From positions 1,922,001 through 1,986,000 of the forward strand of contig CADCXD010000005.1 of NCBI GenBank assembly GCA_902806575.1: a stretch of 64,000 nucleotides of DNA. Reading direction: 5' to 3'. Below the pieces are notes generated by a model, which did not search any database, was not told the DNA's origin, and worked only from the letters and a program-made list of their open reading frames with translations. Both the position numbers and the translations under genes were made by a program. Within the stretch, counting starts at the first letter, position 1; each line of letters starts with the position of its first letter. Below, in pieces: positions 35,880 to 47,582 of the stretch. This stretch comes from Jackrogersella multiformis (Eukaryota; Ascomycota; Sordariomycetes; Xylariales; Hypoxylaceae).

Positions 35880-38800
35880 TTAAAAATTTTTTAATGTTTA
35901 TTAATATATTATTTATAAAATAATTTAATTATTATTTTTACTTTTTTATTAAATATATGTTTATAAAGTTTTTAAGTTTAATATTTTTTAACCGGTTAAT
36001 TTTTTTATTTTATAAAATATTTTATTTTACTTTAATTTTTAATAAAGTTTATTATTTATTTTATTTAGTAATTTTTAAATTTTATCGAGGTTATTATATA
36101 TAAGATTTAATTAAGGTTAAAAAGTTTTTAATTATTAACGCGATAAAGTTTAATAAATAAAATATAAAACGAGTTATATATTTTTTATTCTTTAAAAAAA
36201 GTAAGTTTTATTACAGTAAAAAAGATTATTTATTAGATTTTAAAAAAGCTTAAAAACTTTTTATTTAGTTTTTTAATAAAGCGTTTAATTTTAATGTTTT
36301 TTATGTTTAATATTACGAATTAATTTATTTTAAAGATTAATTTATTTTTTTATTTATTAATAATTTTATTTTAAGTATTTTTATATATTTTAATATATTT
36401 ATATTATTTAATATATATATAATTTATTTTTAAAATTACGTAAAGTATTTATAAAAGAATTATAAATTATCGGGTAATAATTATAATTAATATAAAAAGG
36501 GATAAATTATATTAATAAAAAAGTAATATTATTATAAATAAATCCTTTTAATTATTTATTTCGTAATTAATAAAAGTTTTAAAATAAATTTTTAAAATTT
36601 AATTAAAGTGTTTTATTTATTTATTAATTTATAAGTGAAATATAATATTTATACGAGATTTAATATTTATTAATTTAAAAAAGTTCTTTTAAATATAAGA
36701 CGTAAATTTAAAATCTTTATTAAAAATAATATTTAAAGGTATATTATATAATTTTTTATATTATTTAGTAAAAATTGTAATTAAGTTATTAAACTTTTTA
36801 TTTTTTATTTTAAAAGAAATAAAGTGCGTTATTTTAAAAAAAGATTTATTATTATTTAAATAAAGTTATAATTATTTCATAAAAAAAAGTTAATAATAAA
36901 ATTTATTATTATTATTAATTAAGGTTTATAATGTAATTTTATCGGTTAAAAATATTTATATAAGGCGTAATAAAAGATTTTATTTTATTAATATTTTAAA
37001 TAACTTTATACGTAATTTTAAATAATGTTTTTAATATTTAATTATTAAAAGTTTTAAGTAATTAATTTTAAGGTTTTATTTATTTTTATATATTTAATAA
37101 TAAAAGTATTATATTTAATGAAAATAATTTCTTTTTAAAGTTTTATAAATATTTAAAATCTTTTTTTTTAATATAAAAGGTTATTTTATAAAGTAACGTT
37201 TTTAAAAAGATTCTTAATTTACGTAACGTATTTTAAGTTATTAATAATTATTTTTTTTAATCGTTTAATAAAGTTAAAAGCTTAATTAAGTATAGTAAAA
37301 TTATAAAGTTTTTTTAATATAACGAGGATAATTATTAAAGAGGTAAATAAAGTTTTTTAAAAGTATAAAAAATGTTTATTTTATAAAATCGATTTTATAA
37401 GTTAATTTTTAATTTTTTCTTTTTTAAATTAATATTACGGTAATTTTAAAAAAATATTAACTTTATTATTTTACTTACTTAATTAATACTTAATTATAAA
37501 TTAATATAATAAAAGTTTTTATATTTATTAAGTTTAACGTTAATTTAAAATTTTAATTGTTATAAAATAAGTTAAGTTTTAATAATTTAAGTAAATTTTA
37601 ATTTAATGTTTAATTTTTTTTAAATATTAATATTATTTTTCGAAAAAGTTTATTATAATTAATAATTCTTTATTATAAATTTTATAATTTATTTTTATTA
37701 ATATAAGTTTACGGGAATAATAAGTTATAAGTTTAAGTTTATTTTTTTTATTTTTTTTAAAAAAAACGGCGTTAATAATATAATTTAAAGTATTAATTTT
37801 AATATAAGTTTATTTTAAAAGATTAAAGTAAATTATAATAAAGGTTTAAATAAAATAAAATTTAAGTTTTTTAAAAAGTTTATTTATTTTTTTAATTTAT
37901 TTTTAATCTTTTTTATTTTCTTTATTTACGTTAATAATTAATTTTATTATTTCTAAGAATCTTTTTATAAATTATCGATAAAAGTTTATAAAGCCGATAA
38001 ATTGTTAAGATTTTTTAATAATTTAAACGCTTTTTAATTATTAATATAATTAATTTTATTTTATATTATTAAAATATTATTAATTTTAATAATATAATTA
38101 AAAAAGTTTACTTCTTAAATTCTTTAAAAATATTTTTACGGGTTAATTATAAGGTAATATTTTATAAGTTTTTTTAAGATTTCCTTAACGATTTTATTAT
38201 ATTTTTTTATAATATTTATATAAATAAAAAGGTTATTTAAATATATTAAAAAATTTAAATCGATAAAGTTTTAAAAAATATTAATTAATTTAAAAAGTTT
38301 AATTAAATATTTAAAAAGATTATATTTATATCGAAAGGTTTTTTTTAAATTTTTTTTTAATTTTAATAAACCATTTTATAGTTTTAAAGTAAATTTATAA
38401 TTTAAATATTAAAGGTATAAAGTATTAAATAAAAATAATAATATTATTTAGGCCTTTATAATTCATTACGAGTTAAAAAAGGTTTTAAAGATTTAATTTA
38501 TTTATAAATATTATATATATTATATAAAATAAAGTTAATTTTTAAATATATTTATTATTAAATATTTTATTTAATTATAATTTTAACGTATTAAGTTTTT
38601 TTTTATTTATAATGTAAAGGGGTTTTTAAAAAGGCGTTTTTCTTTTTTAAAGATTAATAACGTGATCTTATAATTAATAATTTAAAAAGCGTTATTTTAT
38701 TTCTTTTATTATAATATATATAAATTCACGGAATTTTTTAAAAACGTTTTTTAATATTTTATTTACCTTAATATTCTTTATTATAATTATATTAATTAAT

Positions 38801-41800
38801 TTTTTTAAATTGTATAAGGTTAAATTAATATAATATTTCTAATAATAATATCGCATTTATTATTTAAAGCGTTTAACTTAAAATTAATTTTAAAAAAATA
38901 ATCTTTTTAATAACGAAAGATAAAAAGATTAATATATTAACGTTTTATAAAGAAAATTTAAGTTAAATTAAAAGTTAATACGAATTATATATATTATTAT
39001 TTAATAATCGGTAATTTTTATTTTTTTATTTTTAAAAAAGATATTATTAAGATTAAGTTTTTTAAGTTTAATAATGCTTATATTTGGTATTTTTTTTTAT
39101 TATATATTAATATTATATTAATAATAGGTTTATATTTCAAAGTTAGTTTTAAATAAAATTTATTTATAACTTTTATTTTATTTTTAATTAATCTTTTAAT
39201 TATTATAACTTAATATATTTTAATTTAATTTAATTATAAAATTTAACGAGGTATAACGTTAAAGTTATTTAAAAATTTAAATCGAAATTTTTAATTTTTA
39301 TAATTTAAAAATAAAATAATTCTTATAAAGTTATATTTATTTATACCTTTTTTTATAATAAAAGTATAAATTAAATATTATTATTTTAAGATTATTTTAT
39401 AAAGAAAATTTTATTTAAGTTTAATAATAAGTTTTTATTATTAATATTTTTTTTAATAAAATAAGAAAAGATTTAATAATTATTATATTTATAACGTTGA
39501 TAAGATTTTTATTTTTCTTTTATTAATTTATATTTATTTAATTAATTCTTTTTAAGGTATTTTTATTATTAAATTAAACCTTATTTTTTTAATTTAATCT
39601 TAACTTACTTTTATTTTCAAGTTTATTATTATTTCTTAAAGATTAATTTTAACTTAAAATAATTCTTCTTTTTATAGTTAACTTAACTTAACTTTAAAGG
39701 CTTTTAAGTCGAAATAAACCTTTTTTTTCTTAAAATATTAAGATTAATTAATATATTTTTATATATTTAACTTATTTCTTAAATAACGGTAAGATTTTTT
39801 TTATTTATATTTAAAAATCCTTTTTATTTAAAATAAATTAATTTAATAATTTTATTAAAAAAAGTTTTAACGATATAATTTTAAAATATCGTTTTAAATT
39901 ATTAAATTATTTTATTAAAATCTAATAATTCGATAAAATATTAAGTAATATTCCTTTAATATTTAAAGTTATTTTTTTAAATTATAATACCTTTTTTAAA
40001 AATCTATAAAATATTCTTAAAAAATAATAACGTATATTACTTAAATATTAAAAACTTTTAACTATATAATTTAACTTTTACGTTATTAATATTATAATTA
40101 TATTTTTTAAATAATAACGATTTAATTTAATTAATATAATAAAAAACTTTAAAAAAACTTTTCGTATATATTTTTAAATATATTTTAACTTTTATTTATT
40201 AAATTATATTAAATTAACGATAATCGTAACATAAAAAGAATAAATTAATTATTATTATTTTAAGGTAAAAGATTTTTATCGTCGTTTAAGGATGTAAAAT
40301 TATCCCGAGATAATCCTTTAAAAAATCTTTAAATAATTTAAGATTTTAAAATTAATTATTAAAATTAAAATCGCTTAAATTATTATTAAATATTCCGGCA
40401 ACCCTTTTAAAAAGAATTCCTCTTTTATTTCTTTTAAATATAAAAAGATTAACTTTAATGAAATTAAATTATACTTAAACCTTTTTAATTATTCTTTTAA
40501 TTTAAATTTATAAAAAAGATTATAAAAAAAAAGATTCTTTATTTAAACTTCCGAATTAAAATACTTAATAAATAATATTTTAAAATATATTAAATTTTTT
40601 TAATTAAAAAAACTTAATTTAATTAACATTTTTAATATAATATACTTTTTAATACTTTTTAAAATAAAATAAATATTAATTAATTTATTAAAAATTAATT
40701 AAATATTAAATTCGTTAAAAATAGCTTAAATATAAACCTTTAAATTATTAAATTAACGGTAAATTTTTATATTAATATACGTAAAGTTTATATATTTTTT
40801 TAAAAGAATTTATTAATTTAAAATTCCTTAATATAAATTTAATTTATTACCTTTTATTAATGATTTTTTTACTTTTTAATATTTTAATAAAAAATCTAAA
40901 AGATTTATTAATACTAATTAATTATTTTTTTAAATTTAATTATTTTATATATATTAAATAATTATATTTTAAACTTATTATAAAAAGTTTAAATTAATTT
41001 ATTAAACTTATTATTTAAAATAAATTACTTACTTATTTATTAATATTATATTAATTTAATTTAATTTAATTATTATATTATAAATTATTTAAATTATATT
41101 ATATTAATTTTAAATTTAATTTTTTTAATAATTTAATTACTTATAATAATAATAATAAATATTTAAATAATATAATAATTATTATATATTTTTTAATAAA
41201 ATTTAATAAATTATATAAAAAGATTATTAAAATTAATTTCGATATTATTAATATTAAAAACGTTTTATATAATTATTTTATAATTTTAAAAGTTATAAAA
41301 AATTATAATATTATTATTATTAAATTAAAATAATCCGAGAATAAAGAAAAAATCTTAAAATAATATATTTTTTATTTTAAATATTTTAATAAAAAATCGC
41401 ATATTAAAACATTATTTAATTTTAATAAGTTTTTATAAATAGTAGTTTTTTTAAATTTACCTTTAATTTTAAGGTTTTATAAAAAAAATTTATTAAAAAT
41501 TTAAAAGATTATTTATTATTTAATAAAAAAAATAATTTAAAGTTTTATAAATTAATAAATAATAAGATTAAGGTATAAATATTCGGCTTAAATATTTATA
41601 AATTAATAAAATATAAAATTTCTTTTATAGTTATAATAATATATATAATAATAAAATTAATAAATAATATTAATATAATATATTTTAATAAAAAACTTTT
41701 TAAATAAGTTAATTACTTATAAATAATTAAAATAAGGTAATTTTTTAAAAAAAATTAATTTTCTTTCGAGAAATACGTACTTTTTTAAGAATAAAATTTT

Positions 41801-41822
41801 CTTAAAATATAAAAATATTATT

Positions 41823-42132
41823 TATAATAAAGATAAATAAAGCTTAAAACTATAATTTAATTTTAAATAATAATTCTTTATAATTTTAAGGTTTTTACTT
41901 TTTTTTTCTTTTTATAAAATAAAACATAATAACTTATATATATATAATTTAAATATTTTTTTAACCGTTATTAACGTTCTTTTAATTTTATTAATTTAAT
42001 TTTATATATATTAATTAAATCTTTTAATTAACCTTATTTAATAATTTTATTTCATAAGTTTTAACATATCTTATATTTATTAACTTATATATATTAATCA
42101 TATTTTGCTTTATAGAACTTATCCGTATAATA
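41823..42132 (-). repeat. Right LTR of outer element copy 2
   Basis: 310 bp, begins TATAATAAAGATAAATAAAG and ends TTATCCGTATAATA. Same length as the left LTR; the two differ at many sites by G/A and C/T changes. Confidence 0.82.
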
Positions 42133-42638
42133 ATTAAAGCCTAATTCTCGCCTCTACTGCGCCAGCAACGGCGACGATAATGAGGTCTGGAAAGATTATC
42201 CAAAGGTGACAGCAAGGTCTGCGATAGCTGCGACCTTAGTAGGAAAGAAAAGGTACATAGGTTTACTATGGGGCTTGTACTATAAAAATAGGTAATTCTT
42301 AACCATATTAGGTAGTCTTTGACTACCTAGGTATACAGTGATATATGACACTTATACAGTGATTTTCGACGTTCCGAAGGGGATATGGTAAAACTGTATA
42401 CCTAGGTAGTGAAAGATGAGGTATAACTTCTGTCTATATTGTTGAAAGAAAATTCCCCCCATTTCTGCCCTGGTAGGTTGGAAAACAAAAGTTTTTTTTA
42501 ATACTTAAAGCAGCAATATGACCAATAACAAATATTATAGAAAAACACCGACTCTATACCAACTATAGCAAGTCTTGTCATACAATCTTGCCAAGTGCGA
42601 ACACCTGTATTGCTCTTCCACCCCTATTCACCACAAAA
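42133..42638. other. Spacer right of the second island
   Basis: Composition returns to normal at once after the LTR. A short GC-rich tract (42150-42250) looks like old coding sequence but cannot be assigned. TACCTAGGTA-type repeats occur at about 42320-42410. No gene called. Confidence 0.5.
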
Positions 42639-43700
42639 CTAGGGATAGCGCAACGAAGCCAAGACCTGCTCAGCCTTCGCAGGCATCGTGCTATCGTCCT
42701 CGTGCTCGAAACTCTCGACTAAGCGATCGATGACCCGGTCAAGAATGGTAGCATGTAGTGCTGCCAAGCTGCGCCCTTCGTCCTGCAGCCCATAATCCCG
42801 GAGCCCTTTCTCCTTGAGGAAATCGGATACGATCTCTCCCCCACGGCTGGCCCAATATTCTCGAAATAGGTAAACAACGAATTCAACAGTGCGCGAAGGG
42901 TGGGTGAAATCTGGCAAGTCTGCGCCGGGGAACACGATGGCCCAGAGGGATAGCCATTGAAGGTCCTCAGACATCCAGATCTCTGCACGTCGAGCTAGCT
43001 GTTGCATTTGCTGCAGTGTGATGCCCTCGGGTCGTGGTACTCCCCGAAGGCTACAGGATCGACGTCGAATATGGTTGTCAGAAATTCTTGTCGTAGCAAA
43101 AGTTTCACCACAACTCGGACAGTACGGAGGTAGCCGATGAGAGTTCCAGAGATGCTGCTTGACATCCTTTATCTCTCTAAGGTTGGCTCTGGTAAAGCAC
43201 TTTATATGCTTCTCCGGGTTGCGTATATAGAAGGGGCATGGAAAACGGCGGCTTAAGGGAATAGGAGACGCGCCGACGATGGCTGCTGGTCTATTTCCAT
43301 CCCTTATCTGTTCTAGGTCCATCCCCCTCCTGGTAAGTGTTCCGAATCCTCTTGGCGTCTTAGGCCGGCTTCCACCCCCATTTGGTGGATTCTTGCCTAT
43401 ACAATATTCAAGAAACCTCTTCAGGGTGAAGGCTGTAGTTTCATTCAAAATGATCGCGTATTTATGACCGGGGTCCAAAGTCAGGGCCTGCTGCGGAAGA
43501 TGGTCGAAGAGATACATATCATCTTCCTCGAACTCGCCTCCGTCTTGTGCAGCCTCCTCCGTAGACAAGCGTGGTAAGTCCTTTGAGAAACTCTGAGCAG
43601 CACTTGACTGTCGCGTTTCTGGACATGACCTCATTTTGACGATAGCATGCCACCTCTTGATACGCCGGTTAGCTTTGAATTTAATAACGACTAGACCCAT
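42639..43700 (-). CDS. Double zinc-finger orphan protein, paralog 1
   Basis: A single frame of 353 codons. Residues about 152-215 carry a double zinc-finger signature shared with two neighbours: C-X12-C-X14-H-X4-H (CPFYIRNPEKHIKC...DVKQHLWNSH) directly followed by C-X2-C-X12-H-X5-C (YCPSCGETFATTRISDNHI). After it comes a segment with WLSLWAIVFPGADLPDFTHP and an alpha-helical C-terminus (TVEFVVYLFREYWASRGGEI). The N-terminal half has acidic (GEFEEDDMYLFDH) and basic patches. This domain arrangement is common in uncharacterised Pezizomycotina proteins labelled C2H2-type; DNA or RNA binding is possible but unproven. The start at 43700 is the first Met of the frame; an upstream exon cannot be excluded. 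It lies 500 bases from the second retroelement. Confidence 0.75.
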   Translation of the reverse strand: MGLVVIKFKANRRIKRWHAIVKMRSCPETRQSSAAQSFSKDLPRLSTEEAAQDGGEFEEDDMYLFDHLPQQALTLDPGHKYAIILNETTAFTLKRFLEYCIGKNPPNGGGSRPKTPRGFGTLTRRGMDLEQIRDGNRPAAIVGASPIPLSRRFPCPFYIRNPEKHIKCFTRANLREIKDVKQHLWNSHRLPPYCPSCGETFATTRISDNHIRRRSCSLRGVPRPEGITLQQMQQLARRAEIWMSEDLQWLSLWAIVFPGADLPDFTHPSRTVEFVVYLFREYWASRGGEIVSDFLKEKGLRDYGLQDEGRSLAALHATILDRVIDRLVESFEHEDDSTMPAKAEQVLASLRYP

Positions 43701-44652
43701 CAGTCTTTTCCGACGAAAATATAGACATAGAGGGATGGTGAATGAGATGCTGTGAGAATAGAGAGGCTTCTGATGATGTATCCATATTAGTTTTCAAGAT
43801 ATTCCAGTTTATATACCCAGGCATCTGTAGATATCAGGTAGGTAAATTTTCTTATTCTAAAACTAAAAGGTCCTATATGTGGACAGAAGGACTAGTGCTG
43901 GTTTCAATCGTTGCGCCTACAGGCACAGTTGTGCCGAGACCTAAACGGTGCTCGGTTTGAGTGGTGGCCCTTTTTTAGGTATTACAACACGTTACATTGG
44001 TTGACAATCCTGTGAATCGGTATTTAAAATGGGAACGGGCATTTTTACCTGTACTATTTACCTGGTAACTTGGACGAGAATTTATTTTAAGTATCTACAA
44101 TTCTGCCTGTCGCCTTTTTTCATTGCCCAGCATAGGAGGTAAGTTTCGGTGTGTAGAAGTTATGCCATGACTCTACCCATCAGTGGAGTTAGTCAAACGG
44201 GTACATGACATATCAGTCTTATGCGGACACACCTTTCTTAGTGTGTCTGGTGGGAAAAACAATATGCCAACTTGTACCTATTTCCTAGGTCCCTGGGTAT
44301 TTACCGAGGACTGCATAGCCCAGTGAATGTATTACCATAAGCAGCCATCGCACATGCACTCAATCAGTTGATTTGAATTGACTACCAAGGTAGAGAAGTT
44401 CTACTGAGCTCCTGATTTCTATGAATTTTGATGATCGGGAATCTGAATATGATATAACACCAGCCTATTAAATAGTGGTTCCAAATATACCTAGGTACAA
44501 AAAGAAAATAAATTTAGGAGACGGTGTTTTGGGTTGCCATTCCGATCATATCCTACCGGCATACATGTAGGTACTCGACAGTATCTAGGTAGGTAATGTG
44601 CTACAGGACTTTCACAACACCTTTTTCTCATACCGAACCCGTGATTCTTGCA
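43701..44652. other. Intergenic spacer between paralogs 1 and 2
   Basis: No coding signal. Contains scattered CCTAGGTA repeats (for example near 44490, 44585). Promoter of paralog 1 and 3' flank of paralog 2. Confidence 0.55.
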
Positions 44653-44918
44653 CTATGGTGTCGTATCAGCAGACCAATCCTGTAGCCAATCCTGGTTGGT
44701 AAAATCTTGAGCGTCAGGGTTGTCATCAAGATTTCCGGCCGCCGCGAAGGGCAATGATTGATATGGACCCGACACAAACGTTGATGTATGGTCTTGCAAT
44801 TGGTTCTGGGAGTGATTGGACGCATCAGTTGGAAGGTTTTGATGCGGAGCCGGCGGCGTGGTTAGTTGAAGCAACCCGGCTATGTTAAAGGAAAATGTGG
44901 TCAAATCAAACGAAAAGA

Positions 44919-45325
44919 TAATAATAATGATTATATTTACGTCCGGAGGATATAAAAACTATTTAAGTAAATAATCTATATATTAGGCATAGTTATGTAT
45001 ATATAGGACGTCTAAAGTACCTCTTTATAAAGAGGTAAAGCTAAAGTATTGTTTAATATAGGAAATTTATTATTATTCTTACCTAAAAAGTATTATTATA
45101 ATTAATTAGCGTCGGCGTTAGCTACCTAACCTTTACCAGGAGAAAAACCCTAAGCACATTTTTAAACGATTTAGTAACTACTTTTATTAATATCCCGGTA
45201 TACCTAAAGAAAAAACCTAAGTCGGATCTAGTTAAACTACAACAAGATTTAAACCTATTTATATTATAGTGTACCACGCATAAACTAATGCACTACCAGG
45301 CGCTTAACCACTACGCCATATGGGG
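44919..45325 (-). mobile_element. tRNA-derived SINE
   Basis: This 407-bp insert is flanked by 14-bp target duplications: ATCAAACGAAAAGA (44905-44918) and ATCAAGCGAAGAGA (45326-45339), which differ only at two G/A sites. Read on the minus strand, it starts with seven bases (CCCCATA) and then TGGCGTAGTGG, a perfect pol III A box beginning exactly at tRNA position 8. A D-arm-like GGCG...CGCC hairpin follows, then a B-box-like GGTTTAAATCT (45245-45255) that fits GGTTCGAATCC after three C/T or G/A changes. It ends with an ATT-type repeat tail (ATCATTATTATTA). This is the layout of a SINE mobilised by a LINE. It is moderately RIP-mutated. No other copy was noticed in the window. Confidence 0.8.
45308..45318 (-). 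promoter_or_regulatory. Pol III A box of the SINE
   Basis: TGGCGTAGTGG on the minus strand, matching TRGCNNAGYGG. The B-box relic lies 52 bases downstream. Confidence 0.75.
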
Positions 45326-46563
45326 ATCAAGCGAAGAGAAAGGTGCTATTAGTGCCGATGGACGAAGGTTCTCTAGGTCCGCAAACTCATCATTATTATC
45401 TCGACCGCGATTGGCGTGACCTTCCAGCCAATGACTATAGTAGAGGACGAAGTCATTCAAGACATCGATCCCTAATTGTGTCCATTGTCCAACGAGCTGC
45501 TGGAATCTATCTTGGCGTTGATATTCGTCCAGCGCGTCAATTACAACTGAAAAATATCAACTTTAAGTCCATTGGAAAGGTCGGAAATGTACGGAGATTC
45601 AGGCCGTGTGGTGTTTGGGACCATGATTTCCCAAATAAAAAACCATCGATCTTCATCGCTAGACGGATTTAGCTGCGCCATACGGCTCATGTTATCAACC
45701 TGTTCGGCCGTAGCCCAAGGATGATCGAAATACCGCTGTTGACAGCGGCGATCATTGATATGCTCATCCCGTAGAACGTCGTTGCTAAATTCGATACCGC
45801 ACGATGGGCAATGGATCGGCGCAATATGTTTCCTCTTGATATGTTGCCGGACATCGGCAATACGCTTGAGCTTGAATTGGCGGCACATTCGGTGTTTTAC
45901 TCTGTCGTGAAGGTAAAAGGGGCACGCAAAATACCGTTGAGAACCGTTCGCACTTCCCGATGCGGGCAAGCGCTTTCCCCCTTGTCGATCAGGGGGATCT
46001 CCACGCTTCTTCTTGCCGCGCTGTCTTCTAGCGTGCAGTTGCTTTTTGTTGGAACTCGAAGATGCAAGTGAGAAGTTCTGAGGCCTTCCATTTGAGCTAC
46101 TGCTACCCTTGCTGCCTTCGAATCCATCAACCTCAGTTTGGTCCAGCAAAGGAGCGTGGCGGAGAGTGCTGAGGGTAAGTTGGACGATTAGCCCGTGGCA
46201 TACTAGCGGATGCCCAGCTGTTTTAGACAATTCCAGAGACAGGAACAGTGTAAATGGAGTTGTTTTCAGCAATACCCATCTTCCATCTTGAAGTTGAAGA
46301 TTTGGAGTAGGTTCGATAGAGAACCTAGTATAACATAGAGTATGCCAGGGATTAGAGAGTTCCAGGGACATAGATTTAGTTTGAATTTTTAGCTCGTTCG
46401 GGCCGTATTTAGCGTCCTTAGTTGATACCGTTCCCACGGATTGGGGACTGGAGGGGTTACTTCGGTCCATGAGGTGCTTCTCCTCGACGATGCTCGTACG
46501 CCTCAAGTGGAAGAATCTGTATGCCGCTATGGTTGTGATATATCTCACAGCAGTCGCATTCAA

Positions 46564-47582
46564 ATTTCAAATTCAAAAGATTTAGAAAGTTTCGATGGGC
46601 CTGACCATTCCACCTACTTGTTTTCTTTAATATATTACCTATTTACCTACAGATCTGGGGGTACGCAAGAGCGCGCACTACCTTATCCCTAAACAAATGT
46701 GCAGTGACTGTCTACACTGTTGCGTGCATGGAATTGGTATACTTCTTGGTGATTTTGCATCAGGAAGAATCTTTCGAAATTGTCAAAAAGCCTGTGAGAA
46801 TGCCTGAAAGGCGTTCTCGCGGGCTCCCTGCACATTCTCAACAAAATGTAATAAGCATGGTCATTGGCTCTCGATACTTCGTAGAAAGACTCATGACAAA
46901 TGTTTACACATTTGTGAATAAGCCGTATTTATCACTCATACCTATCTCTAGTATCTACAGCCTACCTACCTAGGTCAATATTTAACCTAGGTAGATAATG
47001 TGAATATTCATAAGGAGGATGCTCATAAGCTGGTACTGGTTTTCACGAAGAGCGATCGACGGCGGTTAGAGTTTAAGCTCGAAAAGACACGCATAAGAAA
47101 AAGGGAAACTTTTGTCTTCCCTATTAATCTAGGTAGGGCGTATATTTACATTATGAGACAACATCATACCTATGCCGATCTATCCGACGTGTAGGACCTC
47201 CGGCGACTAACGACATGGCGCTTTACTAAGATGCTGCGTGGCGCTTCGGGATGTGTAATAACCAGGGTTTAAAGCAGGCTATTGCTATTTGTGTATGCAT
47301 CTGCGTACACATCTGCGTACACTGATGGTTACAACCAATGAAATATATAGAATCTGTAGTTTAAATCTAGGACATAGCCGAGCTCGGAGTCAACACGCTA
47401 CTCATAGTAGTCGGGCGACTTCTATTTTTTTTTTTTAACAATTCGTGACTAGAAGTCTCACCGATACTCGAGGTTGTCGGGCTTGTACAGTCAGTCTTGC
47501 CCCTATTTCAAATATATTGATGCTATCTAAGGTTATGTCTGATGATATCCTAGAGCTATAGCATTGTAATTCCTCAAGTATC
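46564..47582. other. Intergenic spacer between divergent paralogs 2 and 3
   Basis: Shared upstream region of two divergently transcribed genes. Contains CCTAGGTA repeats near 46965-46995 and 47128. I see no gene. Confidence 0.55.

Larger units (their letters stand above)
35570..42132 (-). mobile_element. Outer LTR retrotransposon family, copy 2, RIP-mutated
   Basis: This 6,563-bp AT-rich element has full-length 310-bp LTRs (35570-35879 and 41823-42132) and starts TGTAATAAGGGCAAATAAAG. The flanking pentamers GCTAA (35565-35569) and ATTAA (42133-42137) differ only by RIP-type changes and probably are the target duplication. Its internal sequence aligns through its whole length with copy 1 minus the nested element, for example the LTR-proximal AACGCCTTTTTAATTTTATT and the region around 38100-38160. 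The GAG-pre-integrase-like relic of copy 1 corresponds to about 38690-38860 here but is more damaged. No coding capacity remains. Orientation minus and copia-like, both tentative. Confidence 0.85.
44653..46563 (-). pseudogene. Double zinc-finger orphan protein, paralog 2, broken by a frameshift and a SINE
   Basis: The first frame runs from 46563 to 45541 and contains the family signature: CPFYLHDRVKHRMC with H-X4-H, then CPSCGIEFSNDVLRDEH with H-X5-C, followed by WFFIWEIMVPNTTRPESPY. At a run of five A (45550-45554; five T on the coding strand) the frame is lost and a TAA follows. The conserved C-terminal part continues in another frame (DEYQRQDRFQQLVGQW; LGIDVLNDFVLYYSHWLE) down to 45326. 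A 407-bp SINE then interrupts it. Past the SINE, the same frame resumes in 44904-44653 (TTFSFNIAGLLQLTTPP; DWLQDWSADTTP, stop). The two lesions are independent. One missing T would explain the shift; an unannotated intron or a sequencing error are alternatives. The likely N-terminal Met is 46563, or one further in. Confidence 0.75.

Noticed and set aside
16652..42132. The AT-rich blocks as a centromere or as mitochondrial DNA insertions
   Set aside because: Both blocks have paired LTRs and target duplications, which explains them as RIP-mutated retroelements; mitochondrial genes were not seen.
42150..42260. Cys-x-x-Cys with Arg/Lys-rich sequence (KVCDSCDLSRKEK) right of the second island, possibly the start of a Zn2Cys6 regulator, with DEPPKQRRR-like sequence left of it near 35500
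   Set aside because: The third Cys is missing at the required spacing, stops lie in both flanks, and no downstream cluster or linker could be found. At best it is an old relic.
45311..45325. Genuine tRNA gene near 45.3 kb
   Set aside because: Only the A box is intact; the B box is mutated and no complete cloverleaf with acceptor pairing is seen, so it is treated as the head of a SINE.
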